Below are positions 1 to 6,928 of a stretch of 9,796 bases of DNA, piece by piece (positions within the stretch are counted from its first letter, which is position 1; the number at the start of each line of letters is the position of its first letter). The notes beneath the pieces were generated by a model, which was not told where the DNA came from, did no database searches, and saw nothing but the letters and a program-made list of their open reading frames with translations. The DNA is from Opitutia bacterium UBA4654 (GTDB lineage: Bacteria; Verrucomicrobiota; Verrucomicrobiia; Opitutales; Intestinicryptomonadaceae). The DNA lies in the NCBI GenBank assembly GCA_002405555.1, contig DHMA01000022.1:24543-34338 (forward strand). The letters run 5' to 3'. Both the position numbers and the translations under genes were made by a program.

Positions 1-2
1 GC

Positions 3-1082
3 GACCAATCCGCGCAAAACGCGAAAACGCTTGCGATGGAGGCTGCGTTTTCGGCAAAAATCCCCGACGGCGCGGAACTTTGCGCCGCCGAAAAACTCGG
101 ACTCCCCAGCGGGCTGTCGGAGCTTGCCCGAACGCTGGACAAAAACGCAAAGGAGAAAAATTTTTCGCTGGTTTTCGGCGGAGACCAGAGCCGCGCAAAC
201 GCGTACAATTCGGGAATCCTCAAACGCGAAATCGCCGAGTCGGCAGTCGGCGAAGCCGAATTTACGAAGCTTAGGAACAAGTCGCTTTCGATTATCCCGC
301 CCGAAGACAGGGCGGAAATAGAGTCCGAACTGCTAAAAAAATTCGGAAGCGTCATTTCGGAAAAAACGGCGTCGGGACTCGCGCAGTCGATGTACTATAA
401 CCTAAAATCCGCAAAGAAATTCGGCAGGGAAAAACCGCTTTCGAAATGCCTCGACGCGCTCACGGAGCTGGATATCGACGCGCAAATACCCAAGCTGCTT
501 TCGCTCGCCCCGAAGACGGAGCGCATAATGCTTTCAATTTCGGGCGGAATAGGCAAAAAACGCGCAATGAAATCGTACTACGACATGCCGAAAAACGCCG
601 CGGCAAAAGCCGCATACGCGCGCTTTAAAACGCTGTTTACATACCTTAAAATCGCCAACTACTACCTTCCCGCGCCCGAAAAATACGGCGAAAACAGGCT
701 AAAATACGCGGGTCTGATTCACGGAATAGACAGAAAATTGGAGCAGTACAACTACCCCATGATGTACTATTGGGCGGCAAAAGCGGGGAACGCCGCGCTG
801 GCGGAAGATTTCAAAGCGGAATCGTTGAAAGGGCATACATTGTCCGCCGTCGGCTTTAAATATGCCGACTATGTGGAATACGCGGCGAGAATTTTCGCAA
901 AATGCGGAGACGACGATTCCGCCGTGTTTTTGATAAACACCCTAATCTCCGAACGCGAAAAATACGACACGCTCAGGCGGATATTGCCCGACGCGAAATC
1001 GCCGTGGGCTTTGTTCGAAAAATTCGAGTCGCGAAAAAGCAAATCAGGCTTTCTCGATAGAATTTTTCAGGAAGCGCAATGA
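3..1082 (+). CDS. Hypothetical protein, 5' end outside the window
   Basis: The frame is open from the first bases of the window to a TGA at 1080-1082, giving about 359 visible residues. An ATG at 36 exists, but the codons before it read as ordinary coding sequence (DQSAQNAKTLA) and no Shine-Dalgarno sequence precedes it, so the true start probably lies upstream. I recognise no family. The visible part is rich in Ala, Lys and Glu, looks largely alpha-helical, and has a Tyr-rich middle (e.g. YYLPAPEKYGE, PMMYYWAAKAGN) that loosely resembles helical-repeat or TPR-like proteins, without a clear repeat register. There is no C-terminal PEP-CTERM-like sorting tag and no obvious membrane segment in the visible part. 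The coding call rests on length and on codon usage like the neighbouring genes. It converges on the pyruvyl transferase gene and overlaps its 3' end by 39 nt. Function is unknown, and membership of the glycan locus is only suggested by position. Confidence 0.75.
   Translation, partial: DQSAQNAKTLAMEAAFSAKIPDGAELCAAEKLGLPSGLSELARTLDKNAKEKNFSLVFGGDQSRANAYNSGILKREIAESAVGEAEFTKLRNKSLSIIPPEDRAEIESELLKKFGSVISEKTASGLAQSMYYNLKSAKKFGREKPLSKCLDALTELDIDAQIPKLLSLAPKTERIMLSISGGIGKKRAMKSYYDMPKNAAAKAAYARFKTLFTYLKIANYYLPAPEKYGENRLKYAGLIHGIDRKLEQYNYPMMYYWAAKAGNAALAEDFKAESLKGHTLSAVGFKYADYVEYAARIFAKCGDDDSAVFLINTLISEREKYDTLRRILPDAKSPWALFEKFESRKSKSGFLDRIFQEAQ
1018..1056 (-). terminator. Possible weak terminator of the pyruvyl transferase gene
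   Basis: Read on the - strand, bases 1056-1048 and 1040-1032 form a 9-bp stem around a 7-nt loop. One pair is a G.U wobble, which becomes an A.C mismatch on the + strand. The hairpin spans the stop codon of the - strand gene (1046-1044) and is followed by five Us at 1022-1018. The gap of 9 nt between stem and U-run is longer than ideal and the stem is AU-rich, so efficiency is doubtful. It cannot serve the + strand gene, because the T-run on that side (1063-1067) comes before that gene's stop codon. Confidence 0.25.
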
Positions 1083-2183
1083 CGCCTCCCTTTCCCTTTG
1101 TAAAACCGAATCAACCCGCCCCCAATCTATCAGCGTAGAAACGAGTTTTTCGATTTCGGCGGGCTTGTCCGAATCGGCAAAACGCGACTCAAGCCCGAAC
1201 TTTTCCAAAAGCGAAGCAATGCGCGTCAATCCGCGCCCGCGGTTTCCGAGCACCGCAAACGGAACATGGAACAATATCGAAAAAACCGTGCCGTGAAACG
1301 AGTCCGTAACGGCGAATTTCGCGTTTTTTATTCCGCCGAGCCAGTCCTCCACGGGAGACAAAACGCAGTCTTCGTCCGAATAGTTCGCGTCCGACACTTT
1401 GCCGGCGGGAAGGATTTTGCGGACGGGCGCGTTAAATGCCGACGACACCGCATTCACAACGCCGTCTTTGAAAGGGGTTTTGTCCAAAATGTATTCGAAG
1501 CAGTAATCGGAATCGCCAGCGGAAGATTCCGATTCCGCAATTTCGGAATAATCCGAGCCGTCCAAAAGCATGGTCGGGTCGAGAACGACGGCCGCGTCAG
1601 CCCCGAATTCGCGGCGGCAAATTTCGACGCCCGAAGACTCCCTCACCGAAACCGCCGAAAACTTCGCCAACAGCGCGGAGTATTTCCGCCGCGCATATCG
1701 CGGCAATTTTATATTGTCGAAGCCGAAAGACGCCGCATAGGCGACGCGCTTTATTTCGGGCGCAATGCCCGCAAAAAAATACGCGTCGTAGTTCGCCCAC
1801 GAAACGCGCCCCGGCCGCCACACTTGGTCGCTCCCGACGACGAAAACTTCGGCGGGGAGCGCGGCAAGCTTTTCCGGTTCGCGGTGGATTCGGATTTTCG
1901 GGGTCGTTTTTATGAATTTTTCTATGAACTTTTCGGTGTTGCGCTGGGCGGCATCGATGCGCCGTTTCGGAACGCGGAAGTACAGCTTTTTTCCGCGCAT
2001 GAAATTCGCCCGAAAAACGCCAGCCCAATACACGAGCCTCAGCGAAAGCGGCATGTCGTCCTGCTCGGCCCTGACCGTAATGGCGTTGTGCCCCATGTTT
2101 TCAATGACTCTGCGCAGGGCATATGCCTGCATTATTCCGCCGTAGTTGGTTCCAATCGGGAGAGTCAGTATATAAACGTTCAT
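1044..2183 (-). CDS. Polysaccharide pyruvyl transferase family protein
   Basis: This 379-residue protein has the hallmarks of the polysaccharide pyruvyl transferase family (PF04230): an N-terminal YILTLPIGTNYGGIMQAYAL block (residues 4-23), GSDQVWRPG (117-125), SVRESSG (179-185), LDPTMLL (201-207) and TDSFHGTVFSI (293-303), whose His is a conserved feature. Characterised members move pyruvate from phosphoenolpyruvate onto a sugar to form a ketal, giving the glycan an acidic group; some relatives act on other substrates, so the exact reaction is inferred. No signal peptide or membrane segment is seen, consistent with a cytoplasmic enzyme. Length is normal for the family. The ATG at 2181-2183 is chosen because the conserved N-terminal block starts right after it; no Shine-Dalgarno sequence precedes it. 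The gene is divergent from the large glycan operon across a 138-nt promoter region and is probably part of the same pathway. Confidence 0.88.
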   Translation of the reverse strand: MNVYILTLPIGTNYGGIMQAYALRRVIENMGHNAITVRAEQDDMPLSLRLVYWAGVFRANFMRGKKLYFRVPKRRIDAAQRNTEKFIEKFIKTTPKIRIHREPEKLAALPAEVFVVGSDQVWRPGRVSWANYDAYFFAGIAPEIKRVAYAASFGFDNIKLPRYARRKYSALLAKFSAVSVRESSGVEICRREFGADAAVVLDPTMLLDGSDYSEIAESESSAGDSDYCFEYILDKTPFKDGVVNAVSSAFNAPVRKILPAGKVSDANYSDEDCVLSPVEDWLGGIKNAKFAVTDSFHGTVFSILFHVPFAVLGNRGRGLTRIASLLEKFGLESRFADSDKPAEIEKLVSTLIDWGRVDSVLQREREASLRFLKNSIEKA

Positions 2184-2195
2184 ATTAAAACGACG

Positions 2196-2224
2196 AGCTA
2201 AGCAAAAACGCCCCGAAATGTCAA
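2196..2224 (-). promoter_or_regulatory. Candidate promoter of the pyruvyl transferase gene
   Basis: A perfect TTGACA lies on the - strand at 2224-2219, 35 nt upstream of the ATG at 2183. With 17-bp spacing the -10 position reads TTAGCT (2201-2196), a poor match to TATAAT, so only the -35 element is convincing. It faces away from the TTGACA on the + strand at 2246, and the two hexamers form an inverted repeat. Confidence 0.35.
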
Positions 2225-2245
2225 ATATTCAATGGAAATATACGG

Positions 2246-2291
2246 TTGACAAAGGGGCGGCGCAAAACGAAAATGCCAATGCAAGTATAAT
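2246..2291 (+). promoter_or_regulatory. Candidate promoter(s) of the glycan/exosortase operon
   Basis: Two sigma70-like elements precede the first operon gene. A perfect TTGACA lies at 2246-2251; at 17-bp spacing its -10 reads GAAAAT (2269-2274), 4 of 6 matches. A perfect TATAAT lies at 2286-2291, but it is 34 nt from that TTGACA and its own -35 position (2263-2268, CAAAAC) is poor. If the TATAAT is used, transcription would start near 2298 and leave a leader of about 24 nt. The leader has no Shine-Dalgarno sequence, but contains a small CCGA/TCGG hairpin (2305-2317) just before the ATG at 2322. Which element is used cannot be decided from sequence. Confidence 0.45.
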
Positions 2292-2321
2292 ATTATAAAC
2301 CAAGCCGATTTTTTCGGATTT

Positions 2322-2939
2322 ATGTATTCCAAATATTTTAAACGCTGCTTCGACTTCATTGGCGCGCTCCTGCTCATCGCAGTCCTAAGCCCGCTCTACG
2401 TTGCGGTATATTTTCTGGTCAGGCTTAAAATGGGCTACCCCGCAATATTCACGCAGGACAGACCGGGGAAAGACGAAAAAATATTCCGCCTCTACAAGTT
2501 CCGCAGCATGACCTCCGCGACCGACGCCGACGGCAATCTTCTGCCCGACGCCCAGCGGATTACCAAGTTCGGAAAATTCATCAGGAAGACAAGCCTCGAC
2601 GAGCTTCCGCAGTTTTTCAACATTTTGAAGGGCGACATGTCTTTTATCGGCCCGCGCCCGCTGCTCGCCCGCTATCTGCCGTACTATACCAAGCGCGAAC
2701 GCCTGCGACACTCGGCGCGCCCAGGAATTACGGGGCTTGCGCAAATCAGCGGCAGAAACAAACTCGGCTGGGACGCCCGCCTTGAATGCGACGCAAAATA
2801 CGCCGAAAACATAACATTTTCGGGCGACGTAAAAATCGCGCTCGCGACCGTCGCAAAAGTATTGAAACAAAGCGACATCGTCGCCACGCCGAAAGAAAAC
2901 TACCTCGACATCGAACGAAAAAACCGGATTCAACAATGA
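2322..2939 (+). CDS. PglC-type initiating sugar-1-phosphate transferase (monotopic phosphoglycosyl transferase)
   Basis: This 205-residue protein belongs to the bacterial sugar transferase family (PF02397) and matches the small, PglC-like form with a single catalytic domain. These enzymes move a sugar-1-phosphate from a UDP-sugar onto polyprenyl phosphate at the inner membrane, the first step of many surface glycans. Seen here: an N-terminal reentrant membrane helix with the Ser-Pro kink (residues 10-33, SP at 23-24), the YKFRSM motif (58-63), the catalytic Asp-Glu pair in TSLDELPQ (D93, E94), GDMSFIGPRPLL (104-115) and the RPGITGLAQISGRN block. Length is normal for PglC-like proteins and lacks the large N-terminal membrane region of WbaP-type enzymes. 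The start is set by the conserved MY-KYFKR-FDF beginning. It is the first gene of the operon and its TGA overlaps the next ATG (ATGA, 2936-2939). The sugar substrate cannot be read from sequence; PglC itself uses UDP-diNAc-bacillosamine. Confidence 0.93.
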   Translation: MYSKYFKRCFDFIGALLLIAVLSPLYVAVYFLVRLKMGYPAIFTQDRPGKDEKIFRLYKFRSMTSATDADGNLLPDAQRITKFGKFIRKTSLDELPQFFNILKGDMSFIGPRPLLARYLPYYTKRERLRHSARPGITGLAQISGRNKLGWDARLECDAKYAENITFSGDVKIALATVAKVLKQSDIVATPKENYLDIERKNRIQQ

Positions 2940-4000
2940 AAATATTAATCACAGGCGCATGCGCCGTATCCGCAAGAAGCGTGGTGCGCTCGCTCAGGAA
3001 AAGCGAAATCTTCGGGAACGCCGAATTTATCGGCTGGGACATGGGTTCAATCCTGTACGAATTTTACGAGGGGCTGTTCGACAGGCTCTACAAAATGCCG
3101 TCGGTCAAAGACCCGACGTACCGCAAATTCGCGGAGCAAATCCTCGAAAATGAAAAGCCCGACCTCGTAGTCGTCGTGCCAGAAGTCGAGGTTTTGTACT
3201 GGTCGAAAAATCCGTTTGCCGTCAAATACATCGTTCCGCCGCCGAAATTTTCGGAAATCGTAATAAGCAAAGACAGGCTTTTCAAAGAATTGAAAGGGCG
3301 CGGGCTTGTTCCCGAAACGTACAATTTCACGCCCGAAGAGCTGCTGTCGGACTCATTCGAATGCCCCCTGCCCTACCCCGTTTGGATTAGGGACTGCGCC
3401 GCCGGAACGGCGTCGGGCAAGGGCGCGTTGAAGGCCTCGAACGCGGAGGAAATCAGGGCGTGGGTAAAGCTCAACGGCGGCATAGACAACTTCCAAATTT
3501 CGGAATTCCTGCCCGGGGGAAACTTCGGCTGCTTCTGCCTTTTCAACAACGGAACTCTCGTAAAACTCTGCATCGCCGAACGCATAGAATACATAATGGC
3601 GAAAGTCGCGGTGTCGGGAATCACGGGGAACACGGCAAAGGGCAGGCTGCTCAACGACGAAAAAATCAGGCAGAACGCGCTAAAAGCAATCGACATCGTC
3701 TGCAAAAAAACGGGCGAAAAAATGCACGGGCTGGTTGTCGTTGACATGAAGGGCGACGCCGACGGCAACCCGCGCATTACGGAAATCAACATAAGGCACG
3801 TCGCGTACAGTTCGTCGTTCGCGAACGCGGGCTTCAACATTTCGGAGTATCAGGCGTTGCTCGCGCTCGGACGCGCCGACGAAATTCCGCCGGAAGTCGA
3901 AAAGCAGTACCCGCCGCGCAACCTCATCTTGCGCGATGTAGACGGGCTTCCAATCTATGTGGAAGACCACAAAGACATAAAAATCGGAGAATACCGCTAA
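2936..4000 (+). CDS. ATP-grasp family carboxylate-amine ligase-like protein
   Basis: This 354-residue protein has an N-terminal Rossmann-like pre-ATP-grasp domain beginning MKILITGACAVSARS (residues 1-15), followed by an ATP-grasp fold of the carbamoyl-phosphate-synthase-like kind. Supporting features are the YPVWIRDCAAGTASGKG stretch, which corresponds to the nucleotide-binding Lys/glycine-loop region, the EFLPGGNFGCFCLF strand pair, and a metal-binding end with D270 in VVDMKGD and E283, N285, R287 in ITEINIRH. ATP-grasp enzymes form an acyl phosphate and join a carboxylate to an amine or thiol, so a plausible role is adding an amino acid or acid to a sugar precursor; the true substrates are unknown. 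The start is the ATG at 2936, which overlaps the previous stop by 4 nt and directly begins the conserved strand. A longer in-frame extension to 2786 is open but lies inside the transferase gene and is rejected. The TAA overlaps the next ATG by 1 nt. Confidence 0.85.
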   Translation: MKILITGACAVSARSVVRSLRKSEIFGNAEFIGWDMGSILYEFYEGLFDRLYKMPSVKDPTYRKFAEQILENEKPDLVVVVPEVEVLYWSKNPFAVKYIVPPPKFSEIVISKDRLFKELKGRGLVPETYNFTPEELLSDSFECPLPYPVWIRDCAAGTASGKGALKASNAEEIRAWVKLNGGIDNFQISEFLPGGNFGCFCLFNNGTLVKLCIAERIEYIMAKVAVSGITGNTAKGRLLNDEKIRQNALKAIDIVCKKTGEKMHGLVVVDMKGDADGNPRITEINIRHVAYSSSFANAGFNISEYQALLALGRADEIPPEVEKQYPPRNLILRDVDGLPIYVEDHKDIKIGEYR

Positions 4001-4926
4001 TGGCGCGCAGGCAGGATTTCCATTGCTCGCTGCTGAGATTCGCGGCAATCGCGCTTATCGTCAATTCGCACATGGGCGCGATTTATCCCGTGTCGAAACT
4101 GGCGGTGGGCGGAGCAATCGGAAACGCCATTTTCTTTTTCGTGTCGGGCTTTTCCCTGTTTTTAAGCGACAGACGCTCTTTCGCGAAATGGGAGTACAGA
4201 AGAATCACGCGCATATATCCGAACCTGTGGATATTCATGGCGGTCTCGTGCGCGTTTTTCGGCTTCGAATGGAGTCTTGCCGACATAATCATACCAAAAT
4301 ACTGGTTCTTGAAGGCGATTCTGATTTTTTATCCGCTGCTGTTTTTCGTTTTAAAATATTTCGAAAACAGACTTCCGCAAATAATAGCCCTATGCCTTTT
4401 GGCGATGGCGGCAAACCTGTACTTTTTCAACGATTTCCACGCGGCGGGAATCGTCAAAAATACAGACAATCCAACCTACCTTCACTACTGCATATATTTC
4501 CCGATTATGCTGGCGGGCGCGTTGTGCGCCAAGACGCGGAGGGAGCGCAATGCCGCGGTCCCGCTCTGGACGCTCGCGATAATTCCGCTCTACTTCGCGG
4601 CGGAAATCGCGTTCGGAAAGATTTTCACAAGCCTGCAAATAATAGTGCCGCTCGCGCTGCTCGCGGTGCCGGTAGGCTTCGAAAAGCTGTGCATGCTCGT
4701 TCCCGAATCGAAAGTGCCCGACAGCGCAAAGAAGCTGCTTGCCGTCGGAGGAAACATCACCCTCGACGTCTACATTGTGCAGGAGTCAATCATAAGGTAT
4801 TTTTCGGCGAACAGCCTTCCCTGCCACATGACAGTTCCCGCCGTGTTTGCGTCGATAGCGATAGCCGCGTTCGCGCTTTATACGGTGTCGAAAAAAGCGT
4901 CCGACTTCCTGCGGAACGCAATTTGA
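4000..4926 (+). CDS. Acyltransferase-3 family membrane protein
   Basis: This 308-residue, very hydrophobic protein shows the acyltransferase 3 (PF01757, OafA/WecH-like) pattern. The first helix carries LLRFAAIALIVNSHMG (residues 11-26) with the conserved Arg (R13) and the probable active His (H24). It is followed by FFFVSGFSLFL (45-55) and the RRITRIYP loop (67-74), both typical. About eight to ten further transmembrane segments can be seen. Family members in the inner membrane transfer acetyl or other short acyl groups onto sugars of surface polysaccharides, so the likely job is O- or N-acylation of the glycan made by this operon; the donor is unknown. The length is a little short for the family (often 330-380), but both termini look intact. 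A Shine-Dalgarno-like GGAGA (3986-3990) lies 9 nt before the ATG at 4000, which overlaps the previous stop by one base. Confidence 0.85.
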   Translation: MARRQDFHCSLLRFAAIALIVNSHMGAIYPVSKLAVGGAIGNAIFFFVSGFSLFLSDRRSFAKWEYRRITRIYPNLWIFMAVSCAFFGFEWSLADIIIPKYWFLKAILIFYPLLFFVLKYFENRLPQIIALCLLAMAANLYFFNDFHAAGIVKNTDNPTYLHYCIYFPIMLAGALCAKTRRERNAAVPLWTLAIIPLYFAAEIAFGKIFTSLQIIVPLALLAVPVGFEKLCMLVPESKVPDSAKKLLAVGGNITLDVYIVQESIIRYFSANSLPCHMTVPAVFASIAIAAFALYTVSKKASDFLRNAI

Positions 4927-4946
4927 ATCCCCAAAGAAAACACGGA

Positions 4947-6203
4947 ATGAACATTAGAAAATTCGCGCTTTTTGCATTGTCGCTTCTTTGCGGGAACAAA
5001 ATATTCTCCGACATAGAAGAAATAAAGCAGTCGGCGGAGACGGGAAAGGCAAACCCCGACGCCCTCGCCGACATTCTCGAATACGCGGCAAAAAACATTC
5101 CGTTCTACAAGGGCATAGACTACAAAAAGGGAATACGCGCATTCCCCGTTGTAGACAAAACCGCAATAAAAAGCGGAGGCGGGGCGTTTATGTCACCGCT
5201 CTTCAACCTCGAAAAGCTCTACAAATCGAGAACGTCGGGCAGCACGGGAATTCCGTTCACCGTATATCAGGACGCGGGGAAACGCCGCCGCGCGGCGGCG
5301 GACACCATCGCGTTTTCGGAGCTGGCGGGGTTCAAGTTCGGGACAAAACTCTACTACCTCAGGGCGTGGAACGACTCGAACAGACAAAGCAGGCTGGGCA
5401 AAAAAATAAAAAACATAGTCGCATGGGACAACGACAACCTAAGCGACGAAGCCCTGCAAAAATTTCTCGATACGCTCGAACGCGACAAGTCGGAAAAATC
5501 CGTCCTGATTTTTGCGTCGTCGCTCGTCGCGCTCTACAATTACATGATGGAAAACGGCGTTTCCACAACGGCGAAAGTTTCGGCGTTCATCACGACAAGC
5601 GAGCACCTGCCCGAAAACGCGAAAATCGGAATTGAAAAACTTTTCGGCACAAACGCGGTTTCGCGCTACTCGGACTGCGAATGCGGAATCATAGCGCAAC
5701 AGTTTCCGAACGAATCGGCTTTCAAAATCAACTCGGCAAGCTTCCTCGTCGAAATCCTCGACGCCGACGGCAAGCCCGCGGAAGACGGAACGGAGGGGCG
5801 CATCGTCATAACGGATCTCTACAACAGGGCAATGCCCATGATACGCTACGACACCGAAGACATCGGCGTAAAAGTAGGGAACACGCTCACAAGAATTGCG
5901 GGAAGAAAAGTCGATTTCATACACTCGGCGGACGGAAAAACGGTTTCGCCGTACACGATTATAAATTTCATGCAAAGGTTCGACTGCGTAAAACAGTTCC
6001 AGTTCGTTCAAAACTCGGCGGCGGACTATACGATGAAACTTTTAATGAACGCTCCGCGCGGCTCAATCGAAACGGAAATTTCCGAATACGCAAAGCGGAT
6101 TCTGGGAGAGTCGGCGTCGGTAAAATTCGAATATCCCGACGACATACCGCCGTCCGCGTCGGGCAAAAGAAGGTATATAATCAACAACCACTGCAAACAA
6201 TAA
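4947..6203 (+). CDS. CapK/phenylacetate-CoA ligase-like adenylate-forming enzyme
   Basis: This 418-residue protein resembles the CapK branch of the phenylacetate-CoA ligase (PaaK) family, often found in capsule and O-antigen loci. Motifs in order: NIPFYKG (50-56), the phosphate-binding loop SRTSGSTGIPF (94-104), SRYSDCECG (239-247) in place of the usual Y-G-x-x-E-x-G motif with the Glu kept at 245, RAMPMIRYDTEDIG (294-307) matching the usual P-x-IRY-x-x-x-D motif, and SASGKRRYI near the C-terminus with the probable catalytic Lys at 407. The enzyme is expected to adenylate a carboxylic acid; the acid and the acceptor are unknown. The start at 4947 follows a 20-nt gap after the acyltransferase gene and has only a weak GGA directly in front. 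The frame is open far upstream (to about 4023), but that stretch lies inside the acyltransferase gene. The first ~15 residues are hydrophobic (FALFALSLLCG), probably part of the fold rather than a signal peptide. Confidence 0.85.
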   Translation: MNIRKFALFALSLLCGNKIFSDIEEIKQSAETGKANPDALADILEYAAKNIPFYKGIDYKKGIRAFPVVDKTAIKSGGGAFMSPLFNLEKLYKSRTSGSTGIPFTVYQDAGKRRRAAADTIAFSELAGFKFGTKLYYLRAWNDSNRQSRLGKKIKNIVAWDNDNLSDEALQKFLDTLERDKSEKSVLIFASSLVALYNYMMENGVSTTAKVSAFITTSEHLPENAKIGIEKLFGTNAVSRYSDCECGIIAQQFPNESAFKINSASFLVEILDADGKPAEDGTEGRIVITDLYNRAMPMIRYDTEDIGVKVGNTLTRIAGRKVDFIHSADGKTVSPYTIINFMQRFDCVKQFQFVQNSAADYTMKLLMNAPRGSIETEISEYAKRILGESASVKFEYPDDIPPSASGKRRYIINNHCKQ

Positions 6204-6204
6204 A

Positions 6205-6924
6205 ATGAAATACGCGGTATCAATTCTACTTCTCATAACGGGAATCTTGGGGCTTTTCTTCACGACTTTCAAATTCGAGAGAAAAACCAACGACGCCCAG
6301 AAAAGGCAGGAAAACTTCCTGAAACTCGCCGTGCCCGAAACCATCGGAGCGATGACATCGAAAGACGTTCCGCTCGGCAACACCGAGGAGGTGTCGAGGG
6401 CGTCGGAGCGGATTCTCGAACTCAGCGACTGGCTGTACAGGGAATACACTCTGCCCAACGGCGGAAAATTCCAAATCTACATAGCGTATTGGGAGCCGAA
6501 CAAACTCGACGTGCGCTACACGTCGTCGCACTCGCCCGACAGATGCTGGGTAAAAAACGGCTGGAAAAACATTGACGACAAAAAAAGGCACGACTACCCC
6601 CTGCATGCAAAAAAGGGAGACCTCATACCCGCCTACTACCGCGAATACACATTCAAAAGCGACTTCGCGTCGGTCAAACGGAACGTGTGGTTCTGGCTCA
6701 TCGTAGACGGCAAACGCTACAACTTCGGCAGCGACGCAATCACGGCAAACCCGATTTCGTACATCAAGCATTCGTTCTCCGACGCGTTGAAGGGCGCGCC
6801 CGAACAGTTTTTCGTAAGAATAGACAGCGACGACCCGCTGGAAAATCTTTTAAAGGACGCCGACTTCAAGACGCTGCTCGACATTTTGGGCGACATTGCC
6901 TTGTATCCGAAAAAGGGAGAATAG
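6205..6924 (+). CDS. epsI: EpsI family exosortase-associated protein
   Basis: This 239-residue protein has an N-terminal membrane anchor (residues 4-22, AVSILLLITGILGLFFTTF) and an extracytoplasmic domain. The diagnostic EpsI motif is HSPDRCWVKNGW (109-120), with H109, C114 and the GW pair, and a second conserved stretch lies around VKRNVWFWLIVDGK. EpsI proteins occur next to exosortases or fused to their C-termini and are needed for exopolysaccharide production in some species; their biochemical role is not settled. The length fits the family. Here the gene lies directly upstream of the exosortase gene, with a 4-nt gap (6925-6928), the reverse of the common epsH-epsI order. The start at 6205 follows the CapK-like gene's stop by one base and has no Shine-Dalgarno sequence nearby, so translational coupling is likely. 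An AAAGGGAGA near its 3' end serves the next gene. Confidence 0.85.
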   Translation: MKYAVSILLLITGILGLFFTTFKFERKTNDAQKRQENFLKLAVPETIGAMTSKDVPLGNTEEVSRASERILELSDWLYREYTLPNGGKFQIYIAYWEPNKLDVRYTSSHSPDRCWVKNGWKNIDDKKRHDYPLHAKKGDLIPAYYREYTFKSDFASVKRNVWFWLIVDGKRYNFGSDAITANPISYIKHSFSDALKGAPEQFFVRIDSDDPLENLLKDADFKTLLDILGDIALYPKKGE

Positions 6925-6928
6925 AAAT

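Noticed and set aside
1061..1067. T-run after the 1032-1056 hairpin as a terminator of the + strand hypothetical gene.
   Set aside because: It lies before that gene's stop codon (1080-1082), so termination there would give a message without a stop, and the stem has an A.C mismatch on that strand.
1266..2201. A 311-codon open frame on the + strand opposite the pyruvyl transferase gene.
   Set aside because: It is antisense to a gene with clear family motifs, its translation is Arg/Val-rich without any recognisable domain, and GC-rich codon use commonly leaves such frames open.
2219..2300. Possible sigma54 (-24/-12) promoter for the operon, considered because PEP-CTERM genes in some species use one.
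   Set aside because: No TGGCAC-N5-TTGC-like pair with correct spacing was seen on either strand of the divergent region.
2786..2935. Longer N-terminus for the ATP-grasp protein from an in-frame ATG at 2786.
   Set aside because: It would overlap the sugar transferase gene by about 150 nt, the residues are Arg/Lys-rich and unlike the family, and the conserved domain starts exactly at the ATG at 2936.
4023..4946. Upstream extension of the CapK-like frame, which could suggest a fusion protein of over 700 residues.
   Set aside because: The extension overlaps the acyltransferase gene out of frame and reads as Arg/His-rich nonsense; the CapK homology begins after the ATG at 4947.
6896..6928. Alternative exosortase start at 6896.
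   Set aside because: The strong AAAGGGAGA at 6912-6920 lies downstream of it and is properly spaced only for the ATG at 6929.
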